Assembly (NCBI GenBank): GCA_000226015.1
Contig: JH153697.1
Coordinates: 130,307 to 155,960, forward strand
Length of the DNA: 25,654 nt
From: Mnemiopsis leidyi
Lineage: Eukaryota > Ctenophora > Tentaculata > Lobata > Bolinopsidae
Direction: 5' to 3'
Part shown: positions 9,547 to 19,800 of the stretch, piece by piece
Numbering within the stretch: the first letter of the stretch is position 1
How the letters are laid out: every line of letters begins with the position of its first letter
The notes under the pieces: model-generated
Seen by the model: only the letters and a program-made list of their open reading frames with translations
What the model was told of the DNA's origin: nothing
Databases searched by the model: none
Made by a program: the position numbers and the translations under genes

Positions 9547-12500
9547 ATGGCCAACTCCTCCATCTCAACCGTGGTAAATGTTCTTAATTTCAGCTACTTA
9601 GCTAAGTTGTTTATTAGTTTTATTGAATATGATGACTAATCAGTACTCATTACTCAATCGATATTATTCCGGCCTTCCTTTGCCGTTTCGATCTTTGGGC
9701 AAGGATTATCGTGTTTGAATTTTCCAGCAATTCGTCTACAAGAGGGTCATAGATGAAACGATAAAGAATTCGCGAGAAACTTTTCTCAATGAAGGAATCG
9801 AGGAGAGCGTCTTGCAGGAGCTCCGAACGGTAGGAATTTCTCTTTGTATGGCACATTGACGTCTATATACGTTTATCTGAGTGATTGAATTTTAGCTTAC
9901 GTTAATAGTTCTAAAGCCAGGCCCAGCTCATACACCTGAAAATTCAAATAAATACCTTTTGGGTGCGCAAGTAGTGCTGTGAAATGCTTCCCTGCGTTTT
10001 GCTTAGTGCATTGTTCGAGAATACAGAAGTCTCGGGGCCACAGAAATTTGGTGAACTTTATTTGAGATGGAAGTTTTGCAATGTTTCTCAGTGTCGCTCA
10101 TGCTGTAACTTTGTAACCGATCACTAGTTTATTTCGTTTTCTTTACTCGTTTACATGACGTGGGAAATACAATTTCTCTCAGTTCCTGACTCCGGGCTGA
10201 CGCTTCATAACAGTATACTAGCTCGGCGTAACTTTGATTTTACCGCTAACTTAATTTCTCAGCTGTGGGAGAGCAAAGTGTCGGCTACAAGAGCTGTAGA
10301 GCCAGCCATCAACCCTCCAGGTAGGAAATATTTTGGAAACACATTTTTTCTGGCAATGTTATCGCAATCTTGTTAATCACGTATCTGAATTCCATGTTTG
10401 TTTACTTGGGCTCCTTGAGTACATCAGAAACTCAAGTCTACAAATACAGGTGCACTACTCACAACAAGTATTTTAGACAGCAGTGTATATTCTGTATTTA
10501 TTCTAACAGCTGCATACTTCGCAGATTACATACCCCGGGGTCAGATCTACAAGTACAACTACAGGAACCAGCCCCCACAAACCAGCATCCAAGGTGTGGT
10601 ATTTAGTGTGTTTTTAGTTTGTATTGTCGATAAAATCGTTCATTAATTTAGCGAAGTGTGAAGATAATTTGTTGCAAAATAAACAATTAATAGCATTAGG
10701 AATGATAAAGGGTGGCTTTTAGATACATGCATCGTACATATTTAATGTGGCTAAACATGATTGAAAGGAAAACATAGTAACACGTACCTAAGAAATTATT
10801 AACTGTCATATCCTACCACTGTGTTATGTAACCATAACACTCCAGTTAACTTCTTTACAATTTGCGTTATCCTTCTTATTTTCAGCTAACCCAGTTCAAG
10901 CGAACGTTCCCTTCCCCGGTCACCTCTCCGCCTTCATCCCTCAAACCCTGCAGAATGTCTCCACCAGAGCCCAAGCTCCCATAGTTGCACGTGCAAACAT
11001 CCACACTGCCACACAGAACGTGCGCCCCGGCATGCACAACGCAGCACCTAGCGTGCGACCCATACACAGCATCGCTCCTAACATGCGACCCAATATCCAC
11101 AGTTCTGCGCAGGGCGGTGCACGTCCCAACATACCTTCCAGCTCTAGTTCTCAGTATCCCTCCAACATCCCCTTCCCTTCTCTATCGGGCGTTACTACGG
11201 TTACTAAGAAAGAGTTCAACAACGCTAGTGATTCTATTCAAGTTGATGGTGCCTGTGACGTCATACCATCATCTGATGACGTCACTGCAGTGTCTCCCGT
11301 TCTGTCAGAGGATCGAGAGGAGGAGTTTTCAGAGGAAATTAGGAAAGATTCTACGAACATGCCCAAAAGAAAACATGTGAGTTAGACATAGTACTGCGTT
11401 GATTGTATCAATGTATCGATTTCTATACGTGTACTTAATTTGTATATCTACCGTCTTGCATTTGGACCTGATAATATTTTAGTAATTTTTTCAATTATTT
11501 AAAAATTCAACTAAATTTATAACGGCGGTTACCCAACTTAAAGTTCCGCCATTTTGAGATGTATCTTAGAATTTGTTTAGTAGCAAGGTAACCAACCTAG
11601 TTGTCTTAAGGGGTCGTTCACATATGACGTCAGCAAATTTTCGATAATTTTTACCCCCCCCTCCGTCATCATTCATCACCATGACGAAACCCCCCTAAAT
11701 GTCAGAGGTAAATTAGCATAATGACATCATCACAGTCGGAACCCCCCTACTTCATGTCAAAAAACTTGATTTTTCGGTCTTTTAATTTGCAGTCATTTTT
11801 GAAATTTTTATACTATGTCAGTGAAAACACAGTATTTCACCAGATTTCTGAATCAGAATTTGTACTTGAAAATTTTCCTTCTGATTTTGTAAAAAATCTG
11901 ATATAAATTTTCGAAGGAAATCAAAAATTTTCAAAAAATCCTATAAATCCTAAAAAATTTTGATGACATCATCATTGGCCAAACCCCCCCTCCCCTCCTC
12001 GTCATCAATCATCATCATTTGGAAACCCCCCTCCCCCCTAGGTGATGACGTCATATGTGAACGACCCCTAATGTCTTGGCTGGTTTCCAACCCTAAGGGT
12101 ATATTGTCTGTAGACAAAACAGCGCACTGTAATTCTAAAGGTAGTTCAATACCATGAGATGTTTCCTCTGTAGTCTGTAGCCTGTAGCTCTGGGAGTAAA
12201 ATTTGGTGTAAAGTTTAGAAAAGTTGGAGGTTGTTTATGTATTTTGATTCACTTGTTTTGACGTTCTGTAGGACTACACTGTATAGAAGATAAAGATGTA
12301 AAGCATATCATCATGTATCACGTTGTATGTACCATGTCTTTAAACTGCTGTCAGCATCCTCTTTGTTCATGTCTGAATCAAGTCCCGACTGCTATAAATG
12401 CACAGCTTGTAGAGATTTTATTGGGACAGCATAGTTCCTAGAGGTCAAGGTTCTTAACCTTTTTCTGTTTAAACCATGACATCTTAGTGAAATGTACATC

Positions 12501-14440
12501 ACAATATTTCATTGTACCTTATGTAGATTAAGTTATACATGTCTGTAACAGGATTCTGACGAATTTTCACTTGAGTTAATCAACTTAGAGCTTCTAATCA
12601 AAGTTACTGCGGTGTCTGAGTTCTACGTTAGTAAAGTTCATCATTGTGTCACCTGTTGCACTGAGCTATTGTTTGGATAACTGTTACTAACCGCAACTTT
12701 ATACTTTAAGTCCGATGAACTGAATTATCTCTATTGTTTTAATAAAAACCTTCAATCTTGATTAGAAGCGGTAAGGTCCATGGAATGGCAAGTGTACGTA
12801 CAGAGTTCCCTTTAATCATTTGAGGCAATCCTAATTCTCAGAATTCAATTAGTACATTGCTCTGCATTACACATGATCTGCTGAAACACTTACTTCCCTG
12901 ATGAGGCGACACTATATTTAGAGTACAATTTCTAAGTAAAGTTAGAGTGCAGTTTCTGTGTGAAATTTATAAACAGTTTCTAGGTGAAATTAGAGTTCGA
13001 TTTTTAAATGAAGTTGACACCGATGTAATATAATTTCTATTGGCACCACTTATCGCCAAATGTCCCATTCACCAAATTATTGATACTTTTGCCGTTGATT
13101 GTGTTCGATCGTTTGGTGAATGGTACATTTTGCCCCAACGAAGCTATTGAGTGACGCCAATTGCGGTTTACATATAGCGACAATGTGTCTCAGAAAAGTA
13201 GGGTAGCGAATCCTTGCTAACCCACTAAAACCCTTAATTCTTCAGAGGTTACGGTCTAAGAAGGTTCAAATCGTTGTCCAGCTAGACGGTGGAGTAGATT
13301 CTGACGACGATCCAGGCAAGTTCTGAAATTTCGAAGTACCAGGATGTCGCTTACTGACAACCCCTTGCAATGTATATTATTTCGGTCGTGCTGCATATTT
13401 TCTCCGTGTAACACAATATCACATCAGGAGAGTTTGTAGACAGCGAAGAAAGTGAAGACGACAACGACGACACAGACGAAGAGATTGACGTTGGAGGAGA
13501 AAGGAACTTTGACATAAACGATATCAACCGTCCTTCTACCCCTGTCGTAAGTTTTACTGGATTGTATATTCATTTTGTTTTAAATTCGATATCCCGGTTT
13601 TTTTCTCCGCCGAATATCGAAACTTGGCCCCGGCTCAGCTGAGGAACTCAATATTCAATAGCCCTGAAGAGATAAGATGTCGATTTTACCTAGTCTTAAT
13701 AAAGCTATTGCTTAAAAAATCGTTTTAAGAATTAAGGCCATAGTTCATTCTGCAACCGAAGTACTCGAGTCTCGATTTCGGATTCATCTACTGCGGGCAT
13801 CTCATGATATTGCTAGTTCTTTTTGTGATTTGAAGTAGCAAGCAGATCAATTTTACGCGCAGTCGGAATGCCTATTGCGCGCGCGCGCGCTCATCGCACA
13901 CTCCATCCGCTTAGCTAAACATCTTAGACCGCTCTCTGGCAATATTATGCATATTCGAGAATGGGGCTTAGATTACAATCTAGGCGACCTGATGGCGATA
14001 ATTCACAACAAAATGGGGGCGGTTATCACAAATTATTTCCTCTAATTTGATGATCTTCTTAGGAGGAAGACGACCCCCTAAATTCGGGTGATGACGACAG
14101 CGATGATGCTGGAAACACGGAGTTTGAAGCTACCGACAACGTTGTAGTATGCCTCTTTGATAAGGTAAATTTTGTGTGGGTTTCCTTTCAGCATTTCTAC
14201 CTTACTATCTTTTATTACATGTCCTTAAAATTCGACTTGTATGAAGATCATTTGCAGTACTTATCAGCTCTACCGTCTACGGAGTTATCTTTAAGACTAA
14301 TTTTCTGAACAAACTTATACGTGTTCTTACAGGTGGCCCGAAGTAAAAACAAGTGGAAGCTACATCTCAAAGAAGGAGTGATGAACATCAAAGGTAAAGA
14401 CCATGTGTTTCACAAGGCTATCGGTGATGGAGAATGGTGA
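9547..14440 (+). CDS. GTF2A1: Transcription initiation factor IIA large subunit (alpha/beta precursor), nine exons
   Basis: Exons: 9547-9573, 9728-9829, 10263-10320, 10525-10593, 10886-11376, 13246-13315, 13428-13546, 14063-14164, 14333-14440. All junctions keep phase, giving 381 residues plus TGA; human GTF2A1 is about the same length (376). Seen: N-terminal MANSSISTV then a four-helix-bundle-type segment (~10-60: VYKRVIDETIKNSRETF, VLQELRTLWESKV); a low-complexity Asn/Pro/Ser linker in exon 5; an acidic Asp/Glu region (exons 6-8); and a C-terminal beta-barrel region (~335-381) with NVVVCLFDKVARSKNKWKLH ending in IGDGEW, nearly the family ending. Known: TFIIA binds TBP-TATA and is cleaved by Taspase1 into alpha and beta chains at a QVDG-type site. 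This copy has two such sites (separate entries). Intron 6 starts with GC. Intron 5 carries a MITE. The promoter has its own TATA box. Confidence 0.97.
11239..11250 (+). other. Taspase1 consensus site 1 (QVDG, residues 204-207) in TFIIA exon 5
   Basis: CAA GTT GAT GGT encodes QVDG within SDSIQVDGACDV. The Taspase1 consensus is Q-[FILV]-D|G with acidic residues following, so cleavage would fall after D206. Confidence 0.75.
11610..12068. mobile_element. 459-bp MITE in TFIIA intron 5, TAA target duplication
   Basis: A perfect 23-bp terminal inverted repeat (GGGGTCGTTCACATATGACG plus TCA on the left; its reverse complement at 12046-12068 on the right) bounds the element. TAA flanks both sides (11607-11609 and 12069-12071), suggesting a 3-bp TSD as in PIF/Harbinger-type elements; TTAA/TAAT flanks leave the class uncertain. 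Inside are C-runs (ACCCCCCCT) alternating with ATCATCATC-like sequence near both ends, in direct orientation. There is no transposase frame, so it is non-autonomous. Confidence 0.9.
12741..12746 (+). terminator. Possible intronic poly(A) signal in TFIIA intron 5
   Basis: AATAAA preceded by TTGTTTT lies within intron 5. Retention of the intron would stop translation at TAG 11383-11385, two codons (VS) past the donor. It is weak evidence for a short isoform. Confidence 0.25.
13055..13134. repeat. Imperfect inverted repeat in TFIIA intron 5
   Basis: GCCAAATGTCCCATTCACCA and the reverse complement of TGGTGAATGGTACATTTTGCC (13114-13134) pair with two or three mismatches around a ~35-base loop. 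It is an RNA or DNA hairpin candidate or the ends of a small mobile element. Confidence 0.7.
13279..13290 (+). other. Taspase1 consensus site 2 (QLDG, residues 261-264) in TFIIA exon 6
   Basis: CAG CTA GAC GGT encodes QLDG in VVQLDGGVDSDDD. Its position, just before the acidic region, corresponds to the single site of vertebrate TFIIA. Cleavage would fall after D263. Confidence 0.85.
13316..13427 (+). other. GC-AG intron (TFIIA intron 6, 112 bases)
   Basis: The exon ends CCAG and the intron begins GCAAGT, which matches the strong CAG|GCAAGT consensus of GC-AG introns. The acceptor is ATCACATCAG. Reading phase 1 is preserved, and no GT donor nearby keeps frame as well. Confidence 0.8.
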
Positions 14441-14605
14441 GGAAATTCCAGCAAGCAATTCAGTCGTATCTCCAACCCATTGACTTGCAAGTGACTCCAT
14501 GTTAGCAGCTTCATAATTTCACTGTATTGTTGATATAGCTGGTATATTAGCTGGTATGTAGTAAATTCTTTGATCGGTGGAGGAGTTATTTTTATTTATT
14601 CTTTG

Positions 14606-14611
14606 AATAAA
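14606..14611 (+). terminator. Poly(A) signal of the TFIIA gene
   Basis: AATAAA occurs 166 bases after the TFIIA stop codon, preceded by T-rich sequence. It is the first canonical hexamer downstream. Confidence 0.7.
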
Positions 14612-16617
14612 ACTATCATATATAAAGTATAAACGAGAGACCTGTTGATTTACAATGAAGACGTAATCAGTCAATAAAAACGAAGTTAGAATTTCGTTTT
14701 AGCAGTTTCAGTACATACACAATCACCGAGATACCAGCAGTTAAATGCGTTTAGTTTGATTGCGGTTAATGTCTTCAAACACTTTAATTAATTGTAATAA
14801 TTATCCAACATTTGTCCTACCCATATAGTAAGGTTATGGGACTATATTTTTACACATTTTGTTTAGAAATTCAATAGTTAATAATCAGTTTTTATCTTAC
14901 GACTTAAATTATTACTCTCGATTTGAGACCATTGAATGTATTCAAGCATTGGTGTCCAGGTTTCTGGATAATTAATTTTAACCCAGTTATTTTTCTGTGA
15001 GACAGTCAAAACAGATAATAAGCTTTGCTCATAATGTTAATATAAAATTATAATTATAAAATAATTATAATTGAATTTATATTAAATTATGTAAAAAAGT
15101 AAACTTCATAGGGCTTTGAATAGTTCTCATAGCATTGCATAGCTTTTTACAAAAATTAAAAATACTACATTACTGACTTACGCAGGCACTGCGCCTCGCC
15201 GGACGCCAAATGTGTAATTATCATCAATTTATATTAGAAATGTTAGATATCACCAAAATACAGTGATGGCCTTTCAATATCAGCCAACACATCGAAATAC
15301 AGAATTGCCAACGCATTGAAAAGGAGCAGGCTCCAAACTCAAACGTAATTTAACGGAAAACATGATGTGCCTCGTTCGAGAAACCCTCTCTGAGAAGTAA
15401 AATGAAAGACAACATTAGACTTGTACACAAGTGGAGAGGTGGCGTAAACTTTTGATATCATGTGACTTTGATATCACGTGACAGTGTTTTTCAATATGGC
15501 TGGTTCCGAAGTACCATTTTCTTGTAGATCAAGCACTGTCACAAAAAGATAAAGTTGCTTCCCCCTCCTTAAAAGTGTTTTAATCTGCATGAATTTGACT
15601 AAAATAAATTTTTAACATTCGGCAGCGACGATAGAACTATTACTTCGTACTCGCAGGCAGCACTTAGCAGATGAAATTCAAGAAATAACCATCGTTCTGG
15701 GTCATACCCAGAAAATAAAACGGGCTTATCGATTTTGGAACTCTTTGGGAAGAGTGGAAGTTAGTTCATTAAATGAAACGGACAGTGATTGACAATACTG
15801 ATCGCATCAAGAGGCCAAAGCCGACAAACCACTATTGAGAATCGCTGTACCGTGGTGGTGGTACAGATTTCCAACTCTTCCCCAACAATCCTGACATCGA
15901 TACTCGGGGTCTTAACTCAAACCCCTCAACAATATTCAAATCTGTAGTTCCTTATTATAATTGGATAGTGTTACCAATAGGAGCGGTACCTTGAATTTAG
16001 CAAAAATTACTAATCATAAATACTAGGCGTAACCACATATATCTTTATCAACTATTCCACATACATATTTATTGAGCTTCAAAAGATAAAACGCAACAAT
16101 TAATCACTTATCATGTCCAATTAATCGATTCAAGCGCAAATACTCAAATTTGCGACGTTCCAGCTCCTTAAATTGTTGCTAATTAGTGCTACCAGATGAC
16201 GGTATTTATCACGTGATTTGATGAATCACATCACGCGAAGTTACAACACACATCACCTGGTTTAACATCAACCTCGGGAGACTGGACGCCGCAGCACAAC
16301 TTAAAATTGTTAAAGCAGTTAAAAGAAAGGATCTGGAAAGTAAGAAACACAATTAACCGTAAAACAATCATACAGTATACTCAAGAACAGGTCAAATAAA
16401 AGTTCACCACATTTCCTCAAAATCGTTAAATAAAAATCTCAGCATCTCAAAGGGTCAGTTCCGTTATCAATCATTTTAGTGACGTCATGTTTCGTTATGA
16501 CGTCATAGGCGCTCAAGCTCTACCAGAGGCGAAACAAGGGATCATATTTTTAAATTAGCACCTTAAAAGTGCTGTTTAACAGGCACTGTGTTAATACTCT
16601 CGTAGTTTATAACAGTA
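14612..16617. other. Tail-to-tail spacer between TFIIA and the hnRNP U-like gene
   Basis: Two kilobases with no credible exon. Contents: AT-rich sequence with ATAATTATAATT palindromes near 15045-15070; a DNA segment at 15865-15902 related to an inverted repeat at 19.2 kb; a pair of TGACGTCA sites at 16480 and 16498; and several TCACGTGA/TCACGTGAC words (15475, 16208). A short frame at 15497 begins ATGGCTGGTTCC but stops after 18 codons. Confidence 0.6.
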
Positions 16618-16623
16618 TTTAAT
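16618..16623 (-). terminator. Candidate poly(A) signal (ATTAAA) of the hnRNP U-like gene
   Basis: TTTAAT on the plus strand reads ATTAAA, the commonest variant hexamer, 200 bases past the stop codon at 16823. I found no AATAAA closer. The call is tentative. Confidence 0.35.
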
Positions 16624-16822
16624 TTATGATTGTCAAAAAAGGTCAGGCGATTTAGTTTATATCGAGCGATAAAACAAAATATAATATTTCAAGACTTTTA
16701 CCAGTGGAAGTAGATCTAAATATTTCAGTATGTTCCGAGGACCAGGAAATTATGTTTGCGGAAAAGCAAAGAAATGTCTGTTGAAGCTGGTAGAGCGAGT
16801 GCAGGATAAAACAGGAGACGAT

Positions 16823-19800
16823 CTAACGGCCAAACTGTTTTGGTTTTTGCAGGTTGTATCCAGTAGGATATCTCAAACCGTGCGATCCTGCAGAAGAGAA
16901 ACTTCGTTGAAAAGTGAAAGTTAAAACTAACAAATTTGTTAAGAAAGTATGACTATGTGTGGCAAGAATTATTAGCGATCTGAGTAGTTCTTAGAACGCT
17001 GATGAAAATATATAAACATAACGCGTGGGGCAAATGTCACGTGTCGTCACATAACGCGTGGGGTAATGTCACGTGTCGTCACATAACGCGTGGGGTAATG
17101 TCACGTGTCGTCACATAACGCGTGAGGAAATGTCACGTGTCGTCACATAACGCGTGGGGTAATGTCACGTGTCGTCACATAACGCGTGGGGTAAATGTCA
17201 CGTGTTTACCTGAGAGACTAGCGAAAGGGTCGGGGATGTTGCTCTGCTGCAAGAGAGGGGTAGAGTGAAGACCTGTGGTGGAGTGAAGAGCTGCGTGTGG
17301 CATCAGTTCCAGTCCGGGCATTTGGTAGTTCTGGGGCATCATCATCTGTGGGATTTCAGTGGATCAGCTTACCTTGACGGAGGTGATGTCCGGAACGTAG
17401 TTGCAGGGAAATGATTTTATTGTTAGTTTATTTGATTCTGAGACGCGTAAATTTTGAACAAACGACAAGATTGTACCTGTTGGAAAGGCGTATTCTGTTG
17501 AAGAAGTTGAAACGCAAGTAAATTCTGCTCCTGATTTGTCATGTGACCTGCAAAATAAACTATGAGTTACAAATATTCTCCGACAAGTTAAGGGGGTATG
17601 ACAGATGATATATAAGTCTTATAAGGTCAGGACTAAAATAATCGGATGCCATATTTCTGCTAAGGTCAGGACTCTCGGAAAAATCAAATTTGCGATAAAC
17701 CTTGTGATAAGAAAGGAGGTTGGTGGTTACTGACAAACCTTGTGATAAGAAAGGAGGTTGGTGGTTACTAACAAACCTTGTGATAAGAAAGGAGGTTGGT
17801 GGTTACTAACAAACCTTGTGATAAGAAAGGAGGTTGGTGGTTACTGACAAACCTTGTGATAAGAAAGGAGGTTGGTGGTTATTCCCGAAACTGTTGGACA
17901 AAGTATTCTGATTGAAGTTCGGTGTCGACAACGACGCTGAAATGTTTGAATTTACAATTCGAATAAAAAACTGTATGTATTAAACATGACTAGAAGCAAA
18001 ATTTGTAAAATATTTCGGTCTTAAGTGCTACAAGTTACGAAGGTAGGGAAACCCTTATGTCACATAGAATCAAATATTACCATGGATACTACAAATTAAT
18101 CTATTCCACTGTACAACTACCACTATAGTAGAGTAACTACTAAAGTTATCAATATTTACCAAGAGAGTTATAGTTGGAGGACACGGGGGTCTGTGATCTC
18201 GGGAACTGCAGATTTGTCATGTTCATGGGGAGTGGTCTGTGTTGTTGCTGCGCTGTGGTTCCTGCACTGTAACGAGCGTTTGCGGTGTTGTTCAGGTACC
18301 TGCCGGGACAGAAATTCAGATTAGTTTTTGTAGGGAACAGAAAAATAGAGTTGTTAGTTTTTGTAGGGGACAGAAAAATAGAGTTGTTAGTTTTGTAGGG
18401 GACAGAGAAATAGAGTTGTTATTTTTTGTAGGGGACAGATAAATAGAGTTGTTAGTTTTGTAGGGGACAGAGATATAGAGTTGTTACTTTTCGTAGGGGA
18501 CAGAGAAATAGAGCTGGTAGCTTTTGTAGGAGTCAGAGAAATAGAGCTGTAAGTTTTTGTAGGGGACAGAGAAATAGAGTTGTTAGTTTTTGTAGGGGAC
18601 AGAGAAATAGAGTTGTTAGTTTTTGTAGGGGACAGAGAAATAGAGTTGTTAGTTTTGTAGGGGACAGAGAAATAGAGTTGTTAGTTTTGTAGGGGACAGA
18701 GAAATAGAGTTTTTAGTTTTGTAGGGGACAGAGAAATAGAGTTGTTAGTTTTTGTAGGTGACAGAGAAACAGAGTAAATTTTCTGGGACAGATAATTGAG
18801 AAATAGAGTGGTTTGTTTCAGTACCCACACATAGAATAAAAACAACTGTTAGTGTACATACCCAGGATGCGACGTGGTCAGGTGATGAGATCCAAACACC
18901 GTGTGATCGTTTATCTTGCTCATGGGAATTATTCCGGGTCTGCTGTTGTTGTCTTTGTCGCTCATACCTGTGAAGGTATTTCTTAACACTGGGTCTGGAG
19001 GCCACATCATTACAGACAGAACCAATTTTGTTTTAAAAAGACTCATTCTATAATAATTAATAATGGAGGTCAGCATTTTCTTGGGGAGAAGTCGGAAATC
19101 TTTTCTTTCATGTGAGTGGTTCTTGAAATTGATTGGTCGTATCTTGCAGTTGCCTCTCACAGGTCAATCAATGGCGTATCATCGGAAAAATTTCCGACTC
19201 CTCCCCAGAATTCTGACGTTGATTCAAGGAAAAAAACAAGATTAAACTAAATCCACTCACGAGGCATGTACATGTGACTGAAGGTATCCTGAGTAGCCAT
19301 GATCTGGGGAGGTGGGGGAGGGGGCTGTATCTGCTCCTTCACGTAGTGCATCTTCTGCATGGGGTGCACTATTTGCTGTGGGGTTTCTTGGTGAGATCTT
19401 CTGGATTTCAGGTTTTGGTGTGAGTAATCTCTAAGGGACTGTACCAAAAAAGGGTGTCTTTCTAAAGGGCCGTATTCCTTAAGTTCTGTAACCCTGATCA
19501 TGCATCAGTTGGGGCTGCAACCCGAAGAAACAAAAAAGGCATTTTTTGTTTGTTGTGGGATTATTTAGGACTTTGGAAACGGAAAATTTCTGATACCCAA
19601 TAGATCGTTCAAAGCAATCCCCCTATAGGAAGCGGCTTATAAATATACCAACCTCTGGTTTGCTCTGAATGGGAAGCACTATTTGTTCCGGCTTGTCGTC
19701 CTTGTTATCTTTGTTGTCAGGAGGACCGGGCAGCCCCTTGTCAGACTCCTCTCCCGGGTGTTTCTTGTAGCCTGCCCCTCTCTTCACCGACCTCATTATC

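Noticed and set aside
9650..9856. Minus-strand 68-codon frame
   Set aside because: It is the complement of TFIIA exon 2, whose plus-strand translation matches the TFIIA N-terminal domain.
11721..12157. Open frames in TFIIA intron 5
   Set aside because: They lie within the MITE or run out of its end, and are low-complexity Ser/Pro/Ile readings of C-runs and ATC repeats.
15497..15553. Short plus-strand frame ATGGCTGGTTCC...
   Set aside because: Only 18 codons, with no promoter, donor or continuation that I could support.
16730..16924. Plus-strand 64-codon frame starting ATGTTCCGAGGACC
   Set aside because: It is antisense to the final coding exon of the hnRNP U-like gene, which joins in phase and has a strong acceptor. 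No family similarity.
17370..17410. Possible extra minus-strand exon encoding CNYVPDITSVK before a GTAAGC donor
   Set aside because: No AG acceptor precedes it without an in-frame stop, and the exons on either side join in phase without it.
18239..18442. Plus-strand frame with repeated SFCRGQKNRVV
   Set aside because: It reads through the 33-bp minisatellite and the antisense of an hnRNP U-like exon.
17017..18815. CRISPR-like direct repeat arrays
   Set aside because: The units follow each other without unique spacers and lie in introns of an animal gene; they are minisatellites.
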